Of a DNA stretch of 64,000 bases, positions 55,924 through 64,000 are shown one piece after another; the first letter of the stretch is position 1; each line of letters begins with the position of its first letter. The DNA is from Chitinophaga sp. LS1. GTDB taxonomy: Bacteria > Bacteroidota > Bacteroidia > Chitinophagales > Chitinophagaceae. The position numbers and the translations under genes are program-made. The notes beneath the pieces are model-generated. The model was not told the DNA's origin. It did not search any database and was given only the letters and a program-made list of their open reading frames with translations. Where the stretch lies: contig NZ_CP128362.1 of the NCBI RefSeq assembly GCF_034274695.1, positions 4,218,501 to 4,282,500 on the forward strand, in the 5' to 3' direction.

Positions 55924-57183
55924 ATGACTAAAGTTTACCGCTCTTATGGAGCTTTAACAAAGGCGGCTTCTGGATATCTTAAAGACATAGGTAGAAGCGA
56001 ATCTACTATATCTATGTATAACTGGATCTGGGGGAGGATTAAAAAGTACATGGATATTAACAAGATTGTTCATTGTTCCTCAACAACAGTCGCCGATTAT
56101 ATCAACGCCACCTATGGTTTGCGGCCAATACCATCATTAACGCATCACGAAAAGCATTCCCTGCGGTGCGCCTTATGTTTAATACAATTTGCAGAGACAG
56201 GCAGGATGATTGAAGTGATACGTCGCAGGGAATGTGTAGTACTTTCTGGAGAAATTGGTAATGAAATTGCAGCTTATGTCGAATCCAAAAGAAAATTGAG
56301 GTTGAATGTCAAAACATTGCACAGTTACTCCTATTATCTATACCAGTTTTTAAAGTACTTAAATGCAAGTGAAATACACGCCTGCAATACAATATCTTCA
56401 CTCGCCCTGATGAAGTACACGTCAAACTTACTGCCTGAAGCTGCGGGAGCTAAACATCTTGCCTTGTCCATAATCAAAGGTTTTTTGAGATATCTGTATG
56501 AACAAAATAAGACAGCCAGAGACTTTTCTGTAATTGTTCCTAAAGACAATTATAAAAAGCAACCAAAGCTGCCATCGACCTATACAAAAGACGAAGTACG
56601 TACGATATTAAACTCTATCGATAGAAGCACCGCTTTGGGAAAGAGAGATTATGCTCTGCTAATCCTGGCAGTACGCTTGGGAATGCGAGCTTCTGACATT
56701 AGCCGGCTTAAGTTTGAAAATATTCGATGGACTGAGAATAGTATATCTTTTAATCAGTTTAAAACAAATGAAAAAGTGGTGCTTCCGTTAACCACAGATG
56801 TTGGCGAAACCCTCATAGATTATATCAAATATGCAAGACCAACCTCCAATGATGCGCATGTTTTTCTTGAAAAGCAGTTCCCTGTTATACCGATTAGTGC
56901 TAAGAGAGTGTCATTGACGGCGAGCAGGAATATTACAAAGTCAGGAGTCTTTATTGGTGAGCGAAAACATGGTTCACATGCATTACGACATACAATGGCC
57001 AGTTTCTTACTAGAGCAGAAAACGCCCTTACCCGTTATATCAGAATTGCTCGGGCATGCCAGTACACAAACCTCGATGTGCTATTTGCGCATAGATATGG
57101 AATCGTTACGCCAATGTGCGATGGAAGTGCCGGTTGTTTCTGAAGCGTTTTATACGCAAAAAGGAGGAGCATTTTATGAATAA
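55924..57183 (+). CDS. Tyrosine recombinase, first of trio
   Basis: 419 aa, phage-integrase family. SAM-like N-terminal part, then catalytic marks: Arg in RLGMRASDISRLKF, HALRHTMAS (H-x-x-R), LLGHASTQTSMCYLRI with the His and the Tyr nucleophile. Longer than a usual integrase by about 100 N-terminal residues. Its last 8 bases overlap the second gene. Confidence 0.92.
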   Translation: MTKVYRSYGALTKAASGYLKDIGRSESTISMYNWIWGRIKKYMDINKIVHCSSTTVADYINATYGLRPIPSLTHHEKHSLRCALCLIQFAETGRMIEVIRRRECVVLSGEIGNEIAAYVESKRKLRLNVKTLHSYSYYLYQFLKYLNASEIHACNTISSLALMKYTSNLLPEAAGAKHLALSIIKGFLRYLYEQNKTARDFSVIVPKDNYKKQPKLPSTYTKDEVRTILNSIDRSTALGKRDYALLILAVRLGMRASDISRLKFENIRWTENSISFNQFKTNEKVVLPLTTDVGETLIDYIKYARPTSNDAHVFLEKQFPVIPISAKRVSLTASRNITKSGVFIGERKHGSHALRHTMASFLLEQKTPLPVISELLGHASTQTSMCYLRIDMESLRQCAMEVPVVSEAFYTQKGGAFYE

Positions 57184-58150
57184 TAAATATAAGAACCCTG
57201 GTATACTGGCGCCTATTGTTCAGGAGTATATCAATATGAGAAAGAACCTTGGCTTTAGATCTGAAGCTCAGAAGTATAGTTTGTTTGCTTTTGATGCTTT
57301 TGCTTGCAAAGAAGGACTTTCTTCCGTAACCATTACAAAAGAACTGGCTGAAAAATGGTGTAACAGGCGCCCTGATGAAGCTACAGATACCTGGAGCCAC
57401 AGAAACTGCTTTTTACGTCAGTTTGCTATCTATTTATCTAATCTTGGATATGATACTTATATTCCCTGTAAGGTATTTACAAAACATGACAACTTCATTC
57501 CTTATATATTTTCTGATGATGAACTAGGAGCTATCTTTAAAGCCTGCGACACACTGGATCTTTATGATAAGCATGCCAGAAGCAACCTTTTTGTACTACC
57601 GGCTTTTTTTCGAATGCTGGCAGGAACTGGTATTAGAATCGGTGAAGCGTCGGCATTATTGAACAAAGACGTTAATCTTGATCAAGGGTATATCGTTCTA
57701 CGCAACTGTAAAAACGGTAAAGACCGGATGGTGCCCTTATCAGAATCGCTGGTCGAAGTCTGCAGGCAGTACAGGAAATACAGAGAACTGCTTCCTCATC
57801 ACAGTGATTGCTTCTTTGTTAAGATGAATGGCTGCCCTTGTCCACCAAATAGCTTCTTTCATTGGTGGACTAAGATACTAAAAGCGGCCTCTATACAACG
57901 TCGTGGAAAAACAGTTGGTCCGAGGATACATGATCTTCGACACACTTTTTGTGTTAAATCCATGGCTTCCCTGGCAAAGGAAGGAAAAGATCTGTACTAT
58001 ATACTTCCCATACTGTCTACCTATATTGGCCATCAGTCTATAGCAGCAACTGACAGGTATGTAAGAATGACTTCGGAAATGTACCCTGATCTAATAAGTC
58101 AGACCGATAGCATCTGCTTATATATCTTTCCTCACCTCAAAAGCCAGTAA
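57176..58150 (+). CDS. Tyrosine recombinase, second of trio
   Basis: 324 aa from ATG 57176 (MNNKYKNPGI), overlapping the previous stop; a longer reading from 57116 would overlap by 68 bases and has a Shine-Dalgarno (AAAGGAGG) behind it instead of before it. Catalytic set: LAGTGIRIGEAS, IHDLRHTFC, YIGHQSIAATDRYVRM. Confidence 0.92.
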   Translation: MNNKYKNPGILAPIVQEYINMRKNLGFRSEAQKYSLFAFDAFACKEGLSSVTITKELAEKWCNRRPDEATDTWSHRNCFLRQFAIYLSNLGYDTYIPCKVFTKHDNFIPYIFSDDELGAIFKACDTLDLYDKHARSNLFVLPAFFRMLAGTGIRIGEASALLNKDVNLDQGYIVLRNCKNGKDRMVPLSESLVEVCRQYRKYRELLPHHSDCFFVKMNGCPCPPNSFFHWWTKILKAASIQRRGKTVGPRIHDLRHTFCVKSMASLAKEGKDLYYILPILSTYIGHQSIAATDRYVRMTSEMYPDLISQTDSICLYIFPHLKSQ

Positions 58151-58154
58151 TCGT

Positions 58155-59174
58155 ATGAAACAAACTCAATTTGCCAAATACTTAACCTACTTTATGGTGA
58201 AATATCTCGTTGGAGAAAGAGGTTGCTCGAAGAATACCGTTGCTGCTTACCGGGATGCAATAAGCCTTTTTATTATCCATATGCGCGATAATCACTACAT
58301 AAAAGTGGATCATCTTGAATTTATAGACATAACACAGGAGCGTATCGTTGGTTTTTTAGAATGGCTTGAGACCGAAAGGAAATGTAGTATATCCACCCGA
58401 AATGTGCGTCTGGCTGCTATCCATGCTTTTGTCCGCTTCCTGATATATAAGTCTCCGGATTATATGGAAGAATGGCAGCGGATACTTGCTATCAAAGTGA
58501 AACGAGCCCCCAAAGCAACAGTAGTTTATTTAGGTGCTGACGGCATGAAACTATTATTGGCCCAGCCGGATACATCTACTCCTAAAGGAAGGCGGGATCT
58601 GACGCTCTTGTCGCTTATGTACGATTGTGCCGGACGGGTTCAGGAAATAGCTGATCTGGTTCCCGCCAGAGTCAATTTTGGAAAACCAACTTTGTTAAGG
58701 GTAACGGGAAAAGGAAATAAAACGCGGCTAATCCCATTGTCAGATCAGGCGACAGCCTCGTTAAAGATATATATGCAGGAAAACAGGCTTTTAGAAGGGA
58801 AGGCCACTGAGTACCCCTTGTTCAGTAATGGAAGAGGAAGCAAACTAACACGAATGGCTATTACCATGATACTGAAAAAGTATAGTGCGGCTGCTAGAAA
58901 AATAAACCAAGCCTTAATACCTGCCAATGTAAGTCCACACTCCTTAAGGCACAGCAAAGCTATGATGCTGCAACAGAACGGCGTGAACTTAATATGTATA
59001 CGAGACTTTTTAGGTCATGAGTCAGTGACTACGACCGAAATATATGCCAGAATCGACAACAGGCAGAAACGAGAAGCGATAGAGAAAACAAGTCTTTCTC
59101 CAGATCTTTCTGAGGATCCATCCTGGCAAAAAGACAAAGGGCTGTTGAACTGGCTGGAAAGCCTTGCCAAATAA
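58155..59174 (+). CDS. Tyrosine recombinase, third of trio
   Basis: 339 aa. Catalytic set: DCAGRVQEIADL, SPHSLRHSKAMM, FLGHESVTTTEIYARI. N-terminal SAM-like domain with RGCSKNTVAAYRDAISLF. Starts 4 bases after the second gene. The three proteins together are thought to be needed for movement. Confidence 0.92.
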   Translation: MKQTQFAKYLTYFMVKYLVGERGCSKNTVAAYRDAISLFIIHMRDNHYIKVDHLEFIDITQERIVGFLEWLETERKCSISTRNVRLAAIHAFVRFLIYKSPDYMEEWQRILAIKVKRAPKATVVYLGADGMKLLLAQPDTSTPKGRRDLTLLSLMYDCAGRVQEIADLVPARVNFGKPTLLRVTGKGNKTRLIPLSDQATASLKIYMQENRLLEGKATEYPLFSNGRGSKLTRMAITMILKKYSAAARKINQALIPANVSPHSLRHSKAMMLQQNGVNLICIRDFLGHESVTTTEIYARIDNRQKREAIEKTSLSPDLSEDPSWQKDKGLLNWLESLAK

Positions 59175-59235
59175 GTGAAGTGTTATGTAAACTTTTGAGT
59201 AAGGAAAGTCTTGTAAGTACTCGGGTTAAGCGTCA

Positions 59236-59276
59236 AAAGTTTACATAACATATTTGTTTCCATAATCCTGCGGATG
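59236..59276 (-). repeat. RIT right inverted repeat
   Basis: Complement of 55779-55819. The paired inner box TTATGTAAACTTT is at 59183-59195, 40 bases further in. The outer 12 bases (ATCCTGCGGATG) are also plain istA sequence, coding for HPQD. Confidence 0.88.
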
Positions 59277-60026
59277 ATATGGTCTGGCAGGGTCAACAGC
59301 ACATCCGTAAAATAATGCGAAGTTGGCTAGTGTTTTGTTAATTATAGGGGCGTATCTATGCGCCTTATTAACGGCAGATTTTAGATTATCTGATATTATT
59401 GCTTGTGGTACACCTCCCAACCATTTTAAACAGGACACAAGGCTGCTTATAAGATCTTCACGCCTTTGTGAGGGAACAGCTTTAACAAAAGTATATTGAC
59501 TACAGGGTAGTATAGCAACAAATACTTCCACCTCTATCAGTTCTCCGGTAGACTTATTTGTATAACATAATTTATTTCCACAAAAATCAACAAACAGCTT
59601 CTCCGCCGCTTTATGTATTAATTTACCCCCTGGAGTGGTTCTCTTCTTCCATTGTCTAAAATGCCAACAGAACTGTGTGTGACGATAACCGTCGGGATGC
59701 TTGAGCAGGTACTCATCATGAAGCGCACCAATAGTACAGCCTGGCTTAAGTAATTCCTTTTCAAAATAACTAAAGTAACCGGCCAATATCTCATATCGCT
59801 CTTTTTCAGTCTGGCTATCTTCAGAAAATAAATCTATCAGCTCTGCATCTTCCAGCACTGTCAGATCTTCACAAGTCAGCTCCATCTCCTTAAAACGAGC
59901 CATGTAACTGTCGACCGTTTTACGGTTGATCTTAAGGTAACCAGCAATTTTACGGTTACTCCATCCCTTTTGCTTAAGGGCAATCAATGAACGTATCTCC
60001 ATGATGTTAATGCGTTGACCTGCCAT
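59265..60026 (-). pseudogene. istA: IstA transposase, N-terminal part
   Basis: Starts MAGQRINIMEIRSLIALKQK with a helix-turn-helix (WSNRKIAGYLKINRKTVDSY) and enters the rve/DDE core (LFVDFCGNK, AIISDNLKSAVNK) before meeting the RIT element after CAVDPARPYHPQD. The readable frame goes 8 codons into the element and then stops. Confidence 0.9.
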
Positions 60027-60070
60027 GTACCTGGTTTTTAGTAGTACAAGGCTATTAAAATCATGGAAAG

Positions 60071-60298
60071 TGGCCCAATTACTTCCGTTTAAGGAGAAAA
60101 TTATATTATAAATTAGCCCAGTGAAGTCCGGAATAAACTTGACAATTGGCCCAATGACCTCCGTTTCTTGTCAATTTTCTTTAGTTTGGCCCAATGGCCT
60201 CCGGTGAGATAACTGTTTTTAAATTGGCCCAGAATAATCCGTTTCTATTGGCCCAGCATGTTCCGTTTTAACTGGCCCATTGACCTCCGTCGTAGACA
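60071..60298 (-). repeat. IS21 right end with seven terminal boxes
   Basis: Seven copies of a box of about 20 bases starting GGCCCA or GCCCAG and ending CCGTTT or CCGG (for example TGGCCCAATGACCTCCGTTT), at irregular spacing, the last ending in TAGACA. The left end has only three. This gap holds no gene. Confidence 0.8.
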
Positions 60299-60538
60299 AT
60301 ACCCAGACCATTCCGCTAAAAGGTCATATAAAAGCTCCGTAACGGCTATTCCTAATCCTTCTCTATCAGAACAAGAACCTGTGATCAGCATTCTATTAAA
60401 ATCGACGATAGTACTGGAATGAATATTGAATGATTGGATTATATTACCTTGCATCTGTGTATTTTTAGCAGCATCTCTACACGCATTTATGATTACTGAG
60501 TACCTCCCTTTTTGAATGTAAGCATTAATTCTTTCCAT
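60299..60538 (-). pseudogene. N-terminal half of the gene split by IS21
   Basis: 80 codons from ATG 60538 (MERINAYIQKGRYSVI...), or 52 from the ATG at 60454 (MQGNIIQSFNIHSS), which would avoid a 46-base overlap with the gene before. It contains VDFNRMLITGSCSDREGLGI and ends EWSGY at the duplicated ATACCC; the frame then runs 17 codons into the element. The rest is at 53729-54100. Confidence 0.78.
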
Positions 60539-61110
60539 TTATCATCGACATACCGATCTTCTTCACGTATGCTTTTGAAGTGTTTAATAGTCTGTTGCAG
60601 TAATAAATCAAATACATCCGGACTTAGTGGCAGTTTGCCGATCTGACCTAAATATTCGAAGGATTCAATAAGAATCATTTGATAAGTCCAACCCTCATCT
60701 AATACCATACAAAGTTCGGGCTCAATCGCGAGAATAATAGCAAAGGCAGTTTCCGCAGCAGTAAGGTAGTTTTTTGCATTGATTGATTCTCTCCCTCTCT
60801 CCAGAAGACTTCTCGCAATTTTCTCAACAGCATTCTGACCATCATCGCTAATATAATCGTCTCCCTTTTTTTCTTCCGCAATAAAGGCCTTTAGAAAGGT
60901 GAGTATTTCAGCAGTCGTTTCCATTGGAACAAACCGGGCTATCATTTCATAAGCAATTGATCGGTCACGCTGAATAAGTTCATCCAGGAAACTATGAGCA
61001 GGGCTGGAAGGATTTTTTTCCATTATCATCTTCAGCTGTGCTGTATAGTTTTCAAGGGGGAAAGGAATGGGTACATTTCTTATGTATCTCATTTTTTCAC
61101 TTTTACTCAT
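60493..61110 (-). CDS. Hypothetical protein in the TOTE-helicase operon
   Basis: 205 aa from ATG 61110 (MSKSEKMRYIRNVPIPFPLE); a start at 61182 would overlap the helicase gene. Mostly alpha-helical: SSPAHSFLDELIQRDRSIAY, AEILTFLKAFIAEEKKG. No recognised family, no signal peptide. It precedes the IS21-split gene and the gene at 53284 in one transcription unit. Confidence 0.7.
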   Translation of the reverse strand: MSKSEKMRYIRNVPIPFPLENYTAQLKMIMEKNPSSPAHSFLDELIQRDRSIAYEMIARFVPMETTAEILTFLKAFIAEEKKGDDYISDDGQNAVEKIARSLLERGRESINAKNYLTAAETAFAIILAIEPELCMVLDEGWTYQMILIESFEYLGQIGKLPLSPDVFDLLLQQTIKHFKSIREEDRYVDDKWKELMLTFKKGGTQ

Positions 61111-61148
61111 ATTTTCGGGGATTTGTGAATGATATGAATTGTAAGTTA

Positions 61149-64000
61149 CTAAATCAGACGTTCTTCCAACATAAACTTCCAAGTAATGAAGCCTTTCTGT
61201 TCGTTGCTATAGTCATGAACAATCCGGCTAAAATTTTCTGGGGCAGCAGTAATGAAGGCTTGTCTGCCTTGTTGTCTGATAATATCCAGCTGCTTGTCTA
61301 AGTCTTTTAAATACATTGGCAGTAGCGACCGCTGCTTTTCGAAATACCAGATATAACTGGCTTCTTCTGTATCCAGAGTTTCTAATATTAGGTGGTACAT
61401 TTCCTCTCCTTCTATCAGAAATACAAAGGAGAATGGTTGAAGAACAAAGCGGATTTTCAGTATATGTCCGGCATGTTTCTCTGCCAGATAGGGAAGTTGT
61501 TGATGATGCTTAAATTGAGGATTCTTTAATATATCTGCAATCAATTCCTCCCCGGATTCATAAAGTGGGTGTCCGTTTTGTAGCTGAGTTATATCCAATA
61601 CATTTCGTTCAGGTAAAGAAGAATTATTGAGGATTACTTTTGTCACAAATCTGAATCGCACCCCCTCAATGATTTCTTTATTGATTCTCTTTATGTCGGC
61701 TGAATCTGCGGATTGTGATACCAGCACTCCATTTTCCAGTTCCGCAAATATGGAGGCCGTAATGTTTCTGTTTTTAAATACCTTAATGAAATAGGGCTTC
61801 AGCACCTCAAATTCTGGTCTTATATCTTCATGCGCTATTTCAAATTCAAGTTTCTCATCTGGTTCCTTATAAATATAAGAGAAACCAATGGCTCCATATT
61901 TGAATTCGAGTGAATTTATAGGTACGTTAACTTCTTTTTCTATGGTAAGCGAGTTACTTCTAATTACTGGCGTAATTTCTTCGACTGGATCATCAAATAA
62001 CGATCTCTGTCGAATTAATTTTCTGTAATAGGTATTTCGTTTTAAAAACAGTTTATTCAGGTAATCAATTCTGATATCCCGGTAGTCGTAAATGACGGGA
62101 GCTATTTCTGATCGTTGCACCCGGCCAATATATTGAATGAGTTTTCCTTCAAATGAGAATGGATAGACAAGGAAGAGGCACGTAGCATTGTCCAAATCGG
62201 TACCTTCTCCAAAGAATTGTCCAGTGGTTATCAACACCTGGTAATTTCCGGATTTTAGTAGTTTCCATTTGGTATCACGGCTGGTTGCGCTATCCTCTCC
62301 ATTTAATGTGATTGCTTCATATGATTGTTTCAGATATTGATATAATGAATCAATATGCTCTTTACGTTCAGTTAGCACCACGATACGTTTTCCGCTACTG
62401 AGCTCTTTGGTTATATCGTTTAGGATCAGATTGTTTCTTGTTGAATCATGTACCAGGATTTTAGACAAGGTTTCAAATCGGTCGGTTTTCTGGTTAAACG
62501 GTACATCCAGAGATGTGTCTCGTATAATTATTGTTGCCTGAGGAGAAATCGATACCTGATGGTTATCGATTTCTACAATAACTTCACCTAAATGGATAAA
62601 GATAAGTTTGCCATCGCTGTATTTACGGAAAGGAGTCGCAGTAAGCCCATACTGGTAATAGCTTTTGAACTGTTGGATTGTAGTATGGTACGTTTCTGAA
62701 GGAATATGATGACATTCATCAATCAATATAGTTCCGAATGAGCTGGTAAGATCCTTATTAGATTCATTGGCGATCGCTTTTGCAAGGCTTTGAATCGTTG
62801 CCAATGTTATTAGCTTTCCTGGCTTATATTTTCCCTGTCCGATTTTCCCTATTTCGTGATCGGGAATGCCTAGAAAAGTAGTGATTCGTTCTGCCCATTG
62901 TTCCATTAACTGCTTTCTATGAACTACAATTAGAGCAGATTGCTGTTTATTGGCAATTATTTTTAATCCTATCAAGGTTTTACCAGAACCGGGAGGTGCC
63001 ACTATTACCCCTATATGCTTATTTTCTGTTGCGGAAACACCAATTTGCTGATAATCCCGCAATGTTGCCTCAAAACGATAAAGCTGGTTAGGTTGTTGTT
63101 TACGTTGATCTTCTAATTTGTAGACGATATTTTTTTCCTTACAAAAATCAAGCAGTTTTCTGATAAAGCCACGGGGGATAAAAATAAGATCGCTTGTTTC
63201 TTCAATGTATTTGAAATAGCGTTTGCTTTTATATGTGCTTTTACCTGCCTTCTGCCGGATAAAGAATTCTGTGTTAGCAATATTCAGCTCTTCTCGTAAA
63301 TAGTTAATCAGAATTACAGGCAGGCCATTTCTTGCTATAGTGATTACGTTATTTAAATATATAGTTAAGCCTTGATTAGGCAGCGTATTTATTGATAATT
63401 CAGAAGGGGGCGACTTAGCATACAGATTATCCAGGGTAGCTATGCACGCTCTAGTTACGGTAGTAAGAAATTGCCATTGGTCTGGATAAGGTTCCATTGT
63501 TTTAGGAGCAACAAAACAGCTATTCCCATTATCCATGGCCGGTTTATGAAAGGGAAGTGCGATTAGGTTACCAAGTGGTTTTCCGGAAAGTGAATCCTGG
63601 TTAGGAAATAGTCTGTCAAAACTGGAATTTTTATCGAATGTTGATATGATACGAGCTTCTATTAGTAATGAAAGCATTATTTTCCGGCTCTTCATTGCCG
63701 GATAGGCCTGCTCGAAAAATACCCAGACATGCGCGCCATTTCCAGAACGAGAGCGTTCCAGGTAAGCTGTAATTTCTTTTTTCTGACAAAAGGCCACAAA
63801 CTTGCGACTATCATCTACCCAAGTTTCTTCGTCAAAATCTGCGACTATGAACCAGGATGTATCATCTGTTAATAAGGGATAGAGACCAATAAGGTGGCTT
63901 CCGTTTAAATGTTTATATATCTGTGCTTCTGTTAATGGTTGGTATGTTTTTTCCGGAAAATTACTAAGCGTACCGCCTTTCATTTTGTGCACTTTATACC
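61149..64000 (-). CDS. TOTE-type primase/DEAD-helicase protein (5' end beyond window)
   Basis: At least 950 aa; the frame is open through a GTG at 63992 to the window edge and the family usually has an N-terminal extension, so the start is outside. Primase-like part: DFDEETW (two catalytic Asp), ERSRSGNGAHVWVFF, FDRLFPNQDSLSGKPLGNLI. Then a DEAD/DEAH helicase: Walker A VAPPGSGKT, DECHH, GLTATPFRK, and the second RecA lobe (QYIGRVQRSE). It matches the TOTE conflict-system primase-helicase architecture. The activity is inferred from family. Confidence 0.88.
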   Translation of the reverse strand, partial: YKVHKMKGGTLSNFPEKTYQPLTEAQIYKHLNGSHLIGLYPLLTDDTSWFIVADFDEETWVDDSRKFVAFCQKKEITAYLERSRSGNGAHVWVFFEQAYPAMKSRKIMLSLLIEARIISTFDKNSSFDRLFPNQDSLSGKPLGNLIALPFHKPAMDNGNSCFVAPKTMEPYPDQWQFLTTVTRACIATLDNLYAKSPPSELSINTLPNQGLTIYLNNVITIARNGLPVILINYLREELNIANTEFFIRQKAGKSTYKSKRYFKYIEETSDLIFIPRGFIRKLLDFCKEKNIVYKLEDQRKQQPNQLYRFEATLRDYQQIGVSATENKHIGVIVAPPGSGKTLIGLKIIANKQQSALIVVHRKQLMEQWAERITTFLGIPDHEIGKIGQGKYKPGKLITLATIQSLAKAIANESNKDLTSSFGTILIDECHHIPSETYHTTIQQFKSYYQYGLTATPFRKYSDGKLIFIHLGEVIVEIDNHQVSISPQATIIIRDTSLDVPFNQKTDRFETLSKILVHDSTRNNLILNDITKELSSGKRIVVLTERKEHIDSLYQYLKQSYEAITLNGEDSATSRDTKWKLLKSGNYQVLITTGQFFGEGTDLDNATCLFLVYPFSFEGKLIQYIGRVQRSEIAPVIYDYRDIRIDYLNKLFLKRNTYYRKLIRQRSLFDDPVEEITPVIRSNSLTIEKEVNVPINSLEFKYGAIGFSYIYKEPDEKLEFEIAHEDIRPEFEVLKPYFIKVFKNRNITASIFAELENGVLVSQSADSADIKRINKEIIEGVRFRFVTKVILNNSSLPERNVLDITQLQNGHPLYESGEELIADILKNPQFKHHQQLPYLAEKHAGHILKIRFVLQPFSFVFLIEGEEMYHLILETLDTEEASYIWYFEKQRSLLPMYLKDLDKQLDIIRQQGRQAFITAAPENFSRIVHDYSNEQKGFITWKFMLEERLI

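Larger units (their letters stand above)
55764..59271 (+). mobile_element. RIT element (three tyrosine recombinases) inserted in istA
   Basis: Three adjacent tyrosine recombinase genes, overlapping or 4 bases apart, on the plus strand, flanked by 41-bp perfect inverted repeats. The element lies in istA codons for HPQDKAL. A 7-bp direct repeat ATCCTGC marks both junctions (55757-55763 and 59265-59271). This is the definition of recombinase-in-trio elements. No cargo beyond the three genes. Confidence 0.9.
54101..60298 (-). mobile_element. IS21-family insertion sequence, interrupted by a RIT element
   Basis: Ends TGTCTA...TAGACA, flanked by a 6-bp direct repeat ATACCC (54095-54100 and 60299-60304). 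It carries istB and istA on the minus strand; istA is broken by an insertion of about 3.5 kb. Both ends have several copies of a GGCCCA...CCGTTT box, the multiple terminal repeats usual for IS21. It sits inside an operon gene. Transposition in its present state is unlikely because istA is split. Confidence 0.9.

Noticed and set aside
57116..57175. Longer start for the second recombinase
   Set aside because: Would overlap the first recombinase by 68 bases; the later ATG has a good Shine-Dalgarno-like AAAGGAGG in front.

Overview
The window looks like part of a chromosome from a Bacteroidota bacterium, most likely a Chitinophaga-type member of the Chitinophagaceae. The grounds are TonB-dependent receptors of the Bacteroidota beta-barrel type, a long single-chain PurL, two-domain FtsX-like permeases, TAnnTTTG promoter elements in place of sigma70 boxes, and A-rich leaders without strong Shine-Dalgarno sites. 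No rRNA, tRNA or CRISPR array was recognised.

Layout. 1-2.9 kb: the start of a receptor gene cut by the window edge, a collagen-like lipoprotein, and a scar where a LytTR regulator fragment abuts a receptor fragment. 2.9-6.4 kb: a small minus-strand group (PRC-barrel, slipin, AraC, cupin, SHOCT, basic peptide). 7-12.3 kb: purL, RNase HI and a small secreted protein. 12.8-19.2 kb: a carotenoid cluster (crtI-crtB-crtZ-lycopene cyclase) divergent from a CarH-like MerR/B12 regulator, a convergent SDR/DUF2867 gene and a truncated response regulator. 19.3-25.1 kb: a two-domain esterase, a divergent HxlR/SDR pair around a 38-bp perfect palindrome, and a CXXCH lipoprotein.

25.4-43.4 kb is the most remarkable part: fifteen tightly packed minus-strand genes. 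Their core is a complete five-gene enediyne polyketide cassette in canonical order: UnbL (DUF1702), UnbV (FG-GAP/ASPIC), UnbU (RnfD-like membrane protein), PKSE (KS-AT-ACP-KR-DH-PPTase) and the hotdog thioesterase. Upstream lie two paralogous proteins of unknown family flanking an EpiD/HFCD-type flavoprotein, then an SCP2 protein and a DUF1028 Ntn-hydrolase-like protein. Downstream are a TonB-type receptor, a SnoaL-like lipoprotein and an SsuABC-type ABC transporter. The upstream genes resemble no accessory genes I know from characterised enediyne clusters.

43.4-53.3 kb is an ordinary but scarred stretch: an NmrA fragment, a decayed 1-kb zone, a pirin pseudogene beside a Crp/Fnr gene, an ABC permease and a GH3 glycosidase with a PA14 insert. 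53.3-64 kb is nested. An operon headed by a TOTE-type primase/helicase contains a gene split by an IS21-family element (6-bp target duplication), and the IS21 istA is itself split by a trio of tyrosine recombinases (a RIT element) with 41-bp perfect inverted repeats. Two repeat families (called R1 and R2 here) are scattered across the window next to terminator hairpins.
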